64,000 nt of DNA from an uncultured Pseudoteredinibacter sp. (GTDB lineage: Bacteria > Pseudomonadota > Gammaproteobacteria > Pseudomonadales > Cellvibrionaceae), in contig NZ_CANMYE010000013.1 of NCBI RefSeq assembly GCF_947502065.1, forward strand, positions 22,822-86,821, in the 5' to 3' direction. The position numbers and the translations under genes were made by a program. Positions 33,793 to 42,251 of the stretch are shown one piece after another. Below the pieces are notes generated by a model. The model was not told the origin of the DNA. It saw only the letters and a program-made list of their open reading frames with translations, and did no database searches. Position 1 is the first letter of the stretch; each line of letters opens with the position of its first letter.

Positions 33793-34937
33793 TGGTACAG
33801 CAGGACTTTCAACGTCGAATGCCCGAGGCCAGCCGTGACTTACGCAAGCCGATGGGGGTTTGGCAGCGAATTCATATTGATGTGCCGCTACTGCTTGGTT
33901 TATTGGCGCTTACCGCTTTTGGCTTAATCGTATTGTATAGCGCCAGCGGAGAAACTAAATTCTACATCCAGCGCCAAACGGTTTTTATCTCCCTTGGCTA
34001 TGTCGCGATGTTCACAGCGGCGCAATTTAAGATGAGCTTTTTACAGCGATGGTCGCCGTGGTTTTATCTCGGTGGCGTTGGCTTGTTGGCGCTTGTGTTA
34101 ATCATGGGCACCGGAGCAAAAGGTGCGCAGCGTTGGTTGAGTATTGGAGGCTTTCGATTTCAGCCTTCAGAAGTCATCAAGCTCGCCGTGCCGATGATGG
34201 TGGCCTCCTATTTGGGGGTGAGAGTTTTACCTCCAAGCTTCAAACATATCGTTGTGAGCTTAATGATTGTAGGCCTGCCAACAGTGCTTATTCTTGAGCA
34301 GCCTGATTTGGGTACATCATTATTAATTGCAGCTTCTGGTTTGATAGGTCTGTTTTTCGCAGGGCTGCGTTGGCGTTATATCTTGGGGGCCGGTTTGCTG
34401 GCCTTAATGAGCGCCTGGCCGATGTGGCAGTTTGTGCTACGCGATTACCAGAAACAGCGCATCCTAACTATGTTCAACCCCGAAGCCGATAAGCTCGGAG
34501 CAGGCTGGAACATTATTCAATCTAAAACGGCGATTGGCTCCGGAGGGGTTTATGGGAAGGGGTGGATGAATGGCACTCAATCTCAGTTGAATTTTCTGCC
34601 AGAAAGCCACACGGATTTTATTATTGCTGTCCTAGCCGAAGAGTTTGGCTTATTAGGTGTATTGCTGTTGTTGCTGATTTATTTATTTATCCTAGGTCGG
34701 GGATTGTTGATTGCTGCAAGAGCGCAATCAAGCTTCAATCGTATCTTGGCTGGTTGTATTACCTTTACTTTTTTTGTTTATATCTTTGTGAATATAGGAA
34801 TGGTTACAGGTTTGTTGCCGGTTGTTGGGGTGCCCTTGCCTTTGGTTAGTCATGGTGGTACAGCGCTGGTTACTTTGCTCACAGGCTTTGGCTTGCTAAT
34901 GGCCATTAGTACAGAACGGAGAAAGGTAAGTATTTAA
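33792..34937 (+). CDS. rodA: Peptidoglycan glycosyltransferase RodA
   Basis: A SEDS-family polymerase that builds glycan strands in the elongasome. The 381-aa integral membrane protein has about ten hydrophobic spans and the SEDS hallmarks: QPSEVIKLAVPM, the catalytic aspartate in EQPDLGTSLL, PESHTDFIIAVLAEEFG and the C-terminal GVPLPLVSHGGTALVT. It is translated directly from the mrdA stop (TAATG). A 118-bp gap then precedes mltB. Confidence 0.97.
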   Translation: MVQQDFQRRMPEASRDLRKPMGVWQRIHIDVPLLLGLLALTAFGLIVLYSASGETKFYIQRQTVFISLGYVAMFTAAQFKMSFLQRWSPWFYLGGVGLLALVLIMGTGAKGAQRWLSIGGFRFQPSEVIKLAVPMMVASYLGVRVLPPSFKHIVVSLMIVGLPTVLILEQPDLGTSLLIAASGLIGLFFAGLRWRYILGAGLLALMSAWPMWQFVLRDYQKQRILTMFNPEADKLGAGWNIIQSKTAIGSGGVYGKGWMNGTQSQLNFLPESHTDFIIAVLAEEFGLLGVLLLLLIYLFILGRGLLIAARAQSSFNRILAGCITFTFFVYIFVNIGMVTGLLPVVGVPLPLVSHGGTALVTLLTGFGLLMAISTERRKVSI

Positions 34938-35055
34938 AACGCCGCTTATTGATAGCTTTGATTGCTGTATTATTAACCGGCTTTTATTAAAAGATAAATT
35001 GCTTGTATAAAAAGATAAGCTGGTTTTTTTGAGAGATACTAAAAGAGTTTTATAG

Positions 35056-36069
35056 ATGATTGCAGGTTTAAAGAACATTGGGATGACGATGCTGCTAATA
35101 TCGGCGTCGCTGACATCTACCAAGAGCTTTGCTGAAAACTATGCGCAGCACCCTCAGGCTATTAAGTTGATAGATGAGATGGTTGCTGATCATGATTTTG
35201 ATAGAGCGGAATTGGAGGCTTTATTTGCCGAGGCTAAGAAAAAACAATCGATCTTGAAGGCCATGTCGCGCCCTGCAGAAAAAGCTCTAGAGTGGAAAGA
35301 TTACCGCAAGATATTTCTTGATGGACAGCGCACGCCTAAGGGGGTTGAGTTTTGGCGGAAAAATCAATCGGCCCTAGATGAGGCTTCAGAAAAATATGGA
35401 GTTCCCCAAGAAATTATAGTAGCCATTATCGGTGTTGAAACTCGTTATGGGCGTATCATGGGTGGCTATCGGGTGCTGGATGCCCTTTCTACCTTGGCTT
35501 TTGATTACCCTAGAAGGAGTGAGTTCTTTACTAAGGAGCTTAAGCACTTTTTGCGACTCAGTCGTGAGCAGCAACAGGATCCATTGGCATTGAAAGGTTC
35601 CTACGCAGGTGCGATGGGTTACGGGCAATTTATGCCGTCTAGCTTTCGCTCCTATGCTGTTGATTTTGATGGTGACAAGGTTGCCGATATATGGAAAAAC
35701 AAAAGAGATGCTATTGGCAGCGTCGCTAATTATTTCAAGCACCACGGCTGGCGCCAGGGCGCGCCAGTGGTTGCCCGAGCCGCTTTGGAAAAGAACTTTA
35801 AATCAGAGCTGGCCAATCAGTCGCTTAAGCCTAAGTACACGGTTTCATCTTTAGGCGAGGCGGGTTTTAAGGCAATGCTAGACCTTCCCGCAGATGAGGT
35901 GAGTAGCCTTGTTAAGTTGGAAGGGGCTAAAGGTACCGAGTATTGGTTAGGCTTGCACAACTTTTATGTTATTACCCGTTATAATCATAGCCGTATGTAT
36001 GCCATGGCGGTTTACCAGTTGGCTCAGGAAATTCGTAAACAATACGATCTAAAAAAGGCTAAAGGATAA
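35056..36069 (+). CDS. mltB: Lytic murein transglycosylase B
   Basis: MltB cleaves glycan strands to form 1,6-anhydro-muropeptides. The 337-aa protein has a signal peptide (about 1-27) without a lipobox cysteine, so it is probably periplasmic and not outer-membrane lipidated as in E. coli. Catalytic glutamate E128 lies in GVETRYGR; further family blocks are GSYAGAMGYGQFMPSSFR and WLGLHNFYVITRYN. It is followed after 4 bp by rlpA. Confidence 0.94.
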   Translation: MIAGLKNIGMTMLLISASLTSTKSFAENYAQHPQAIKLIDEMVADHDFDRAELEALFAEAKKKQSILKAMSRPAEKALEWKDYRKIFLDGQRTPKGVEFWRKNQSALDEASEKYGVPQEIIVAIIGVETRYGRIMGGYRVLDALSTLAFDYPRRSEFFTKELKHFLRLSREQQQDPLALKGSYAGAMGYGQFMPSSFRSYAVDFDGDKVADIWKNKRDAIGSVANYFKHHGWRQGAPVVARAALEKNFKSELANQSLKPKYTVSSLGEAGFKAMLDLPADEVSSLVKLEGAKGTEYWLGLHNFYVITRYNHSRMYAMAVYQLAQEIRKQYDLKKAKG

Positions 36070-36073
36070 TATA

Positions 36074-36928
36074 GTGGATCTTTTACAGGCTAAGTATATT
36101 GCTAAATTAGGGCAGCTAACTGTTCTGCTATTGCTTGCTGCCTGTGGTCAACAAGAAGTTAAAGACAGTGGTCCCTCTCGACCACTTGATTTTTCAGGCT
36201 TGGCGGATGCTGTACCTAAAAAAGAAAGCCGTGGGCGGGCGGGCAATAAAAGCCCCTATGAAATTTTCGGGATCAGTTATTATGTAATGGCGGACTCAAA
36301 AGGCTTTCGCCAGCAAGGTGAAGCGTCTTGGTATGGTAAAAAATTTCATGGCCGTAACACTTCAAATGGTGAGGTGTATGATATGTACGCCATGACCGCT
36401 GCCCATAAGACATTGCCAATTCCCAGTTATGTCAGAGTCACTAATCACCGAAATGGCCGCTCGGTAGTGGTGCGGGTTAATGATCGCGGCCCATTCCATG
36501 GCGATCGAATAATTGATTTAAGCTATGCGGCTGCAAGTAAACTTGGTTTTGCGGAGCGGGGTACGGCTATGGTATCAGTGGAGGCTATCGATAGCGGCAA
36601 TCCACCACTGGATTACCCAGGTTATGTGGCGGCCTCGCAAGCTGGGTCGCAGACACTCGCTGGCGTTGAGGTAGAGCGTCAGAACAAAAGTGAAACGCTT
36701 GCAAGCAAGCAATCTTTCTTGCAGGTTGCCGCATTTAGCCAAAAAGCGGCGGCTGAGAAGTTAATGGCAGATCTACGGCAACAAATTACCGAGCCTATGC
36801 GATTGCAACAAGCGAAGGGCTTATTTAAGGTGCATATTGGTCCATTACAGAATGTGGCTGACCTTACAGCCGTAAAACAAACTTTACAGGCTCTGAGCTT
36901 AGGTTCGGGGTTTGTGGTAAATGACTAA
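36074..36928 (+). CDS. rlpA: Septal/rare lipoprotein A, lytic transglycosylase
   Basis: RlpA cleaves stem-peptide-free (denuded) glycan at division sites in Pseudomonas. The 284-aa lipoprotein has lipobox LAAC with C24, a double-psi beta-barrel (about 75-170; GEASWYGKKFHGRNTSNGE, ARVNDRGPFHGDRIIDLS type) and a C-terminal SPOR domain (about 210-284, FLQVAAFSQKAAAEKLM). The catalytic aspartate and histidine region is intact. It starts with GTG, 4 bp after mltB. Confidence 0.95.
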   Translation: MDLLQAKYIAKLGQLTVLLLLAACGQQEVKDSGPSRPLDFSGLADAVPKKESRGRAGNKSPYEIFGISYYVMADSKGFRQQGEASWYGKKFHGRNTSNGEVYDMYAMTAAHKTLPIPSYVRVTNHRNGRSVVVRVNDRGPFHGDRIIDLSYAAASKLGFAERGTAMVSVEAIDSGNPPLDYPGYVAASQAGSQTLAGVEVERQNKSETLASKQSFLQVAAFSQKAAAEKLMADLRQQITEPMRLQQAKGLFKVHIGPLQNVADLTAVKQTLQALSLGSGFVVND

Positions 36929-36950
36929 ATAAATAGGATAGTCTAGACAC

Positions 36951-38093
36951 ATGAGAACTATTGTTACCTTTTTAATCTTGTGCCTAAGTGTCACCTCGGC
37001 ATTGGCCCAGCAGCTTATACCTGCTCCACCGCAATTGGCAGCAACGGCCTATTTACTGTTGGATGCTGAAACGGGTGAGGTGTTGGTTGAGCATAATGCG
37101 GACGAAATGTTGCCTCCAGCGAGTCTCACGAAGATGATGACCAGCTATATCGTTTCCAGTGAGATGGATAGGGGAAATGTGGCGGCTGAAGATATGGTTA
37201 ATATCTCAGTGCGAGCTTGGAAGATGGGCGGCTCTAAAATGTTTATCCGCGAAGGCACTCAGGTTAGCGTTAAGGATTTATTGCGCGGTGTCATTATTCA
37301 ATCCGGCAATGATGCTAGCGTTGCTTTGGCTGAGCATATAGCGGGCAGTGAAGAAGCCTTTGCTGATGTTATGAATCAGCAGGCGGCGATCTTGGGCATG
37401 ACCAGTACGCAATTTTTAAATGCCACAGGCTGGCCAGCTGAAGGCCACTACACCACAGCTCGTGATTTAGCGATTTTAGCGAAAGCCATCATTAATGATT
37501 ACCCTGAGCATTATGAGATCTATGCTGAGCGATCATTTTCTTACAATGGCATCGATCAAATGAATCGTAATCGCCTACTATTTTTAGATAAATCAATTGA
37601 CGGTTTGAAGACTGGTCATACTGAAGAAGCGGGTTACTGCTTGGTAGCTTCAGGTGTGAAAAGTGGTATGCGTTTGATTTCTGTGGTGATGGGGACCCGT
37701 TCAGATAAGGCTCGTGCTGCGGAATCTCAAAAGCTAATGGCCTACGGTTTCCGCTATTATGAGACGCATCAAGCCTTGGAAGCTGGTCAGCAGTTTGCCT
37801 CTCAGCGTGTATGGGGTGGTCAGGCCAAGGAAGTCGCTATTGGTGTTAACAAAGCACTGTCTTTAACGATTCCAAGACGTGGACAAGAGCGCATTAAGCA
37901 GAGCGTTAAGCTTGATGAGGTTATTGAAGCGCCTATTAGCGAAGGGCAAGAACTGGGGCGTTTGCAGCTAGAGCTTGATGGTAAGCAGATTGCTGAGGTG
38001 CCGCTGGTCGCCCTAGAGCCGGTTCAAGAGGCAGGCTTTTTTGCTCGCTTATGGGATACGATCAAGTTATTTATCTTTAATCTCTTCGCTTAA
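36951..38093 (+). CDS. dacA: D-alanyl-D-alanine carboxypeptidase (PBP5/6 type)
   Basis: Trims the terminal D-Ala from murein stem peptides. The 380-aa protein has a signal peptide (1-19, ending ALA), active-site motifs SLTK (58-61), SGN (118-120) and KTG (220-222), and a PBP5-type C-terminal beta domain. It ends with an amphipathic/hydrophobic anchor (FFARLWDTIKLFIFNLFA) that associates with the inner membrane. It closes the murein part of the cluster, and a 124-bp gap precedes ybeD. Confidence 0.96.
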   Translation: MRTIVTFLILCLSVTSALAQQLIPAPPQLAATAYLLLDAETGEVLVEHNADEMLPPASLTKMMTSYIVSSEMDRGNVAAEDMVNISVRAWKMGGSKMFIREGTQVSVKDLLRGVIIQSGNDASVALAEHIAGSEEAFADVMNQQAAILGMTSTQFLNATGWPAEGHYTTARDLAILAKAIINDYPEHYEIYAERSFSYNGIDQMNRNRLLFLDKSIDGLKTGHTEEAGYCLVASGVKSGMRLISVVMGTRSDKARAAESQKLMAYGFRYYETHQALEAGQQFASQRVWGGQAKEVAIGVNKALSLTIPRRGQERIKQSVKLDEVIEAPISEGQELGRLQLELDGKQIAEVPLVALEPVQEAGFFARLWDTIKLFIFNLFA

Positions 38094-38177
38094 GTTTCTT
38101 TTTTAGTCGTTTTTTACGGCGAATTTAGTACAAATCTCTGAATTCGCCGCTCCCTCTCTCTCTGGCTAGCTTTGCGG

Positions 38178-38183
38178 TATAAT
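38178..38183 (+). promoter_or_regulatory. Possible -10 element for ybeD-lipB-lipA
   Basis: A perfect TATAAT in the context GCGGTATAATGC, about 35 bp upstream of the ybeD ATG. No convincing -35 hexamer lies at the normal spacing. An inverted repeat CGGCGAATT/AATTCGCCG (38117-38149) just upstream may end the dacA message. Confidence 0.5.
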
Positions 38184-38217
38184 GCTCCTTGTACTTTGAT
38201 CTACTCGGAACGACAAG

Positions 38218-38490
38218 ATGAGCCAGCCAGACGCCCCTAAAATTGAATTTCCTTGCGAGAATTACCCCATTAAAGTTATGGGTGATGCAGGTGATGAATT
38301 ACACGCTCTAGTAGTGCGTGTATTCAGTGAACATGCGCCTGGCTTTGATCCAGAGAGGATTCGATTAAAAGACAGCAGTAAAGGTAGTTTTCAATCTTTG
38401 ACAGTATTTATCACGGCTACCGGAGTGGAGCAGCTAGAGGCTTTGCATAAGGATCTTCAGAGCAGCCCCTTGGTTAAAATGGTTTTATAG
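38218..38490 (+). CDS. ybeD: YbeD/DUF493 family protein
   Basis: A 90-aa ACT-like ferredoxin-fold protein. The family blocks FPCENYPIKVMGDAGD, SSKGSFQSLTVFITATG and EQLEALHKDLQSSPLVKMVL are all present. Its function is unknown, but it almost always precedes lipB and is thought to be linked to lipoate metabolism by context only. The stop codon is directly followed by the lipB start. Confidence 0.93.
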   Translation: MSQPDAPKIEFPCENYPIKVMGDAGDELHALVVRVFSEHAPGFDPERIRLKDSSKGSFQSLTVFITATGVEQLEALHKDLQSSPLVKMVL

Positions 38491-39153
38491 ATGCCTGCTG
38501 TACAAGTTCGCAAGCTTGATTTAATGGACTACGAGCCAGTCTGGCGCTCTATGTCTAATTACACTGATCGACGCGATTCCACCAGTGCCGACGAGTTTTG
38601 GTTGGTGCAGCACCCGCCGGTTTTTACCCAAGGGCAGGCTGGTAAAGCAGAGCATGTATTGATGCCTGGTGATATTCCAGTGGTGCAAGTAGACCGTGGT
38701 GGTCAGGTAACTTACCACGGGCCTGGGCAGCTAGTATTGTACCCACTTATTGATCTTCGCCGATTGGGTATTGGTGTTCGAGATTTAGTAACGGCTATTG
38801 AGCAGGCTTTAGTAAAAACCCTAGCTAGCTTTGGTTTAGAAGCCTACCCGAAAGCGGATGCTCCTGGGGTTTATATTAATGATGCAAAGATTGCGTCATT
38901 GGGTTTGAGAGTAAGGAAAGGTTGTAGCTTTCACGGCTTAAGCTTGAATGTTGAGATGTCGCTGGAGCCTTTTTTAAGAATTAACCCATGTGGATATCAG
39001 GGGTTAGAAATGGTGCAAATGGCCGATCTTATTGAGCCAACACCATGTATGGATAGTATTGAGAATGAATTGGTTCGCTGTTTAATGGAGCAGTTGGGCT
39101 ACGATAAAAAAACAATAGTAGCAGGCCTGCCTGATGCTGGGGCCTGTGAGTGA
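38491..39153 (+). CDS. lipB: Octanoyl-[acyl-carrier-protein]:protein octanoyltransferase
   Basis: LipB moves octanoate from ACP to lipoyl domains. The 220-aa protein has the signature RGGQVTYHGPGQLVLYPL, the lysine in DAKIASLG and the catalytic cysteine in NPCGYQGLEM. It begins immediately after ybeD and overlaps the lipA frame by about 20 bp, so the three genes form one unit. Confidence 0.96.
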   Translation: MPAVQVRKLDLMDYEPVWRSMSNYTDRRDSTSADEFWLVQHPPVFTQGQAGKAEHVLMPGDIPVVQVDRGGQVTYHGPGQLVLYPLIDLRRLGIGVRDLVTAIEQALVKTLASFGLEAYPKADAPGVYINDAKIASLGLRVRKGCSFHGLSLNVEMSLEPFLRINPCGYQGLEMVQMADLIEPTPCMDSIENELVRCLMEQLGYDKKTIVAGLPDAGACE

Positions 39154-40144
39154 GACAATCGTGAGTGAACGACCCGAAAATACGCCTGTAAAACGCACCC
39201 GCCGACATAAAGCCGGCGAAAAACTTCGCGATGCCGACAAGGTGGAGCGTATTCCCGTAAAAGTTATCGCCAGCGATGAAGTTAAGCGAAAGCCTGAGTG
39301 GATTCGAGTTCGTATGACGGCTTCACCCGAGGTGGACCGCATTAAAAAAATTCTTCGTAAAAACGGGCTGGCGAGTGTTTGTGAAGAGGCGAGCTGCCCC
39401 AATTTGGGTGAGTGTTTCGCCGGTGGCACCGCGACTTTCATGATTATGGGGGAGATCTGTACAAGGCGCTGTCCTTTTTGTGATGTTGGCCATGGTAAAC
39501 CATTGCCGCTTGATCAGGGTGAGCCTAGAAACCTAGCCGAAGCAATTGCTGAAATGCGTTTGAAATACGTGGTAATTACTTCAGTTGATCGCGACGATTT
39601 ACGTGATGGTGGGGCTCAGCATTTTGCCGATTGTATTCGCGATGCGCGCGAATTGTCACCAAATCTACAGGTTGAAATTCTAACGCCCGATTTTCGCGGC
39701 AGAATGGATAAAGCGCTAGATATTTTAGAGGCCGAAGCGCCGGATGTGTTCAATCACAATTTGGAAACCGTGCCTCGTTTATATCGCCAGTCTCGCCCAG
39801 GCGCAAATTACGCTTGGTCACTTAAGCTGCTCAAAGAGTATAAGAAGCGTCGCCCCGATGTATTGACCAAGTCAGGTTTAATGGTGGGTTTGGGTGAAAG
39901 CAAAGAGGAGATCTTTGAAGTGATGCGGGATATGCGTGAGCATGATATCGATATGCTGACAATTGGTCAGTATCTGCAGCCATCCAAAAGTCATCTAGCG
40001 GTAGATCGCTATGTTCACCCTGATGAGTTTGATGAGTATACCGCCATGGCGAAAGAGTTAGGCTTTACGCATGCGGCATGTGGGCCATTGGTGCGCTCTT
40101 CGTATCATGCTGATAAGCAGGCCCATGGCGAGGAGGTTTCCTAG
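39134..40144 (+). CDS. lipA: Lipoyl synthase
   Basis: A radical SAM enzyme inserting two sulfurs into the octanoyl chain. Both clusters are visible: the auxiliary cysteines in CEEASCPNLGEC and the radical SAM CTRRCPFC. The C-terminal RSSY serine ligand of the auxiliary cluster is also present. The 336-aa length assumes ATG 39134, inside the lipB end; a GTG at 39161 would remove nine residues and is also plausible. A strong hairpin follows the gene. Confidence 0.96.
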   Translation: MLGPVSETIVSERPENTPVKRTRRHKAGEKLRDADKVERIPVKVIASDEVKRKPEWIRVRMTASPEVDRIKKILRKNGLASVCEEASCPNLGECFAGGTATFMIMGEICTRRCPFCDVGHGKPLPLDQGEPRNLAEAIAEMRLKYVVITSVDRDDLRDGGAQHFADCIRDARELSPNLQVEILTPDFRGRMDKALDILEAEAPDVFNHNLETVPRLYRQSRPGANYAWSLKLLKEYKKRRPDVLTKSGLMVGLGESKEEIFEVMRDMREHDIDMLTIGQYLQPSKSHLAVDRYVHPDEFDEYTAMAKELGFTHAACGPLVRSSYHADKQAHGEEVS

Positions 40145-40167
40145 GCTGACTTGCAGCTAGGTGGCAA

Positions 40168-40210
40168 AGAGGCTCTTTACCACGCTCTTAAAAGAGCCTC
40201 TAAAAGTTTT
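40168..40210 (+). terminator. Terminator after lipA
   Basis: Perfect 11-bp arms AGAGGCTCTTT (40168-40178) and AAAGAGCCTCT (40191-40201) with a 12-nt loop, followed by AAAAGTTTT. It ends the long plus-strand series and faces the converging glycerophosphodiesterase gene. Confidence 0.75.
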
Positions 40211-40244
40211 AGGCTTGATTAACAGCTCAAATCTTCAGCGGAAA

Positions 40245-41027
40245 CTAAAAGCTTCCGCTTTCCACTTTCGGGTGCCTAAGTAGATATTCGGTGTTCAGGG
40301 CCAGTACTTTTTCAGGAAAATCCGTGAACACGCCGTCTACTCCCATTGCGGCCAGATGCCCCATGTCCTCTTCATGATTTACAGTGTACACCCAAGTCTT
40401 TAGGCCCCGGGCACTGGCATCATCGATCAGCCCCTGCCGCAAGAATCCAAGGCAGGCGTGGAGCGAATAGGCGCCAAGTTGCTCGCAGCAGGCGGCGTAG
40501 TCTAGCGGTACGCCGGCGAATAGTGCTCCGCGTTTAACTTCAGGCAGTCGCTGGCTAAGCTTATGTAGCTGAACATGATCAAAACTTGAGATAAGGTAGG
40601 ACTCATAGCATCCTTGTTTATAGAGTACAAAGTCTTCTATCTGTTGGCTGACTGACTTCACGCAACCGGGCCCTTTTAACTCGATATTAAGCAAGGCTTT
40701 ATCGGCAACAAGCTCCATCACCTCTAGCAGGGTCGGAATGTGCTCGCCGCAAGATAGCGGCGTCTTCCTGAGTTCTGCTGGATCTTGTTGTACGAGTAAC
40801 TCGCCACTAAAAGGCCCTGTGCTTAACCTGCGGTCATGGAAGACCAGAAGCTCGCCTCGCACATTCCAAACATCGATCTCAATAGCATCGACTCCAAGCT
40901 CTAAGGCCCGGCTTATGGCGCGTAAAGTGTTTTCGTAGCGTTGGGAGCCGCCACGGTGTGCAATACAAAATAATGGCTTATCGAGTTCCATAAGCGCCTG
41001 CTGTCGCTGTTGAGGGTAGATGCCCAT
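40245..41027 (-). CDS. Glycerophosphodiester phosphodiesterase
   Basis: Hydrolyses glycerophosphodiesters to glycerol 3-phosphate and an alcohol. The 260-aa cytoplasmic enzyme (UgpQ-type, no signal peptide) has the GDPD hallmarks IAHRGGSQRYENT, the acidic EIDVW metal site, HDRRLSTG, and the NIELKG block. C-terminal motifs TWTVNHEED-like (KTWVYTVNHEED) and GVDGVFTDFPE are also present. ATG 41027 is the first start; 41027 and 40991 are both possible. It is a single gene, converging on lipA. Confidence 0.92.
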   Translation of the reverse strand: MGIYPQQRQQALMELDKPLFCIAHRGGSQRYENTLRAISRALELGVDAIEIDVWNVRGELLVFHDRRLSTGPFSGELLVQQDPAELRKTPLSCGEHIPTLLEVMELVADKALLNIELKGPGCVKSVSQQIEDFVLYKQGCYESYLISSFDHVQLHKLSQRLPEVKRGALFAGVPLDYAACCEQLGAYSLHACLGFLRQGLIDDASARGLKTWVYTVNHEEDMGHLAAMGVDGVFTDFPEKVLALNTEYLLRHPKVESGSF

Positions 41028-41333
41028 ACTTTAATCGCCATCGGCCAATTTGTGAGCAGATTGTTAGTGCTAAGTGTGACATTTATATGTACAAGAGTAA
41101 TAACCAGCTACACTTTTACCAATATTATTTATTTCTATGCTGCTCTTTGAGCTTGCTAAAAATGAGCGTAAGTAAGTGCATACATCTGTTCTTGGCGTTA
41201 TTATGTATAGCTCTGGGAAGATTTTAGCCTGAAATGCAGCGCTCAGCTAAATAATGGATTTGTCCATAAGCATTGATAGCCTGAGTTAGCTGGGTAGAAT
41301 AGAGAATTCGATCTTAAGAAACGGGTGCACTGG
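41028..41333. other. 306-bp divergent gap
   Basis: AT-rich spacer between the divergent glycerophosphodiesterase gene and the plus-strand secreted-protein gene. I see no gene, RNA or clear regulatory motif in it. Confidence 0.5.
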
Positions 41334-42233
41334 ATGTTGCAAGGCTTACGCAAGTTGAAAAATCTACTGATTGGCGCAGTGCTATTGCCCCTTTCAGTGC
41401 TTGCTTTCCCGGCCTTTGCTGATGGCGAAACCGTTATTCTGGCCCCTGCTGCTGTGGTTTCTGGCTTTCGCGACTTTACCGCTGGCCGCCAGCTGGGTGA
41501 TATTCGCGATTATCGTTTCAGTGCCGACTACACCCTGAAACATCAAGACCCTTTCATTAACCTAGAAGTCATTGAGTTGGTGCTACTGGTGCAGGCATTG
41601 CAGTTAGGTGGGGTAAAGGGCGAAATCAAGATTAAATCCGCTTCGAGCTTCAGCATCCTTTCTAAGGTAGAAAAAGGCGATGCGTTGCTCGGTGGCGTTT
41701 CTATTTGGCGTGAACGTACCCAAAGCCGTGCAAAATCTCTGTGGGTGAGTGACCCAATTATTCGTCAGGGTGAATTCCATTTAGGCTTGTATAGCTGTGG
41801 CCGCCCTATGTCCATCATTGATCTGTCAGGCTTGCAGCAGTTTAGGCTGAGCTCACATGCTAATTGGCCAATGGTTACTGAATTACTGCAATCGTTGGAG
41901 GTTGCGGATCTCTCTTTGAGCTCTGATTGGAATCAAATTGCAAAACAGTCTTGCAGTGGCGCGAGTGATTTAATAGCCGCACCCTTTACGGCATCAGCGG
42001 ATAGACCTTTGCAATACTTGGAAAAGTTTTTGAGCCCGGTGCCCGGTGTTAAGCTGAAGGTGAGCGGTACTCGCCACTTTATCATCAGTCGTTTACACCC
42101 CAAGGGTAAGCGAACCTATTTTTCTCTCCAGCGCGGAATGCGTAAGCTGCGGGTTAAAGGTAATATTGCTCGGGCTCTAAGGCAGTCGGGCTTCTTACCC
42201 TCAACGACCGCAAACTGGGCCTTCCTCAACTAA
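41334..42233 (+). CDS. Uncharacterised exported protein, possibly substrate-binding-like
   Basis: A 299-aa protein with a signal peptide (about 5-30, ending AFADG). The mature part has the alternating strand/helix character of type II periplasmic binding proteins (SIWRERTQSRAKSLWVSDPIIRQGEF, DLIAAPFTASADRPLQYLEKF), but I cannot assign a family. Two cysteines (YSCGRP and KQSCSG) could pair in the periplasm. I start at ATG 41334 with GGGTG upstream; the in-frame GTG at 41325 is the alternative. It ends 18 bp before the SLC13 transporter, so it could be a periplasmic partner or regulator of it, but this is only context. Confidence 0.75.
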   Translation: MLQGLRKLKNLLIGAVLLPLSVLAFPAFADGETVILAPAAVVSGFRDFTAGRQLGDIRDYRFSADYTLKHQDPFINLEVIELVLLVQALQLGGVKGEIKIKSASSFSILSKVEKGDALLGGVSIWRERTQSRAKSLWVSDPIIRQGEFHLGLYSCGRPMSIIDLSGLQQFRLSSHANWPMVTELLQSLEVADLSLSSDWNQIAKQSCSGASDLIAAPFTASADRPLQYLEKFLSPVPGVKLKVSGTRHFIISRLHPKGKRTYFSLQRGMRKLRVKGNIARALRQSGFLPSTTANWAFLN

Positions 42234-42246
42234 CAATAAGAATAAA
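42232..42246 (+). promoter_or_regulatory. ARN-triplet Hfq/Crc target at the SLC13 ribosome site
   Basis: Five consecutive A-R-N triplets, AAC-AAT-AAG-AAT-AAA, end 5 bp before the transporter ATG where a Shine-Dalgarno sequence should be, and no other ribosome site is visible. Hfq with Crc binds such runs and blocks initiation in pseudomonads. Confidence 0.65.
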
Positions 42247-42251
42247 CTCTC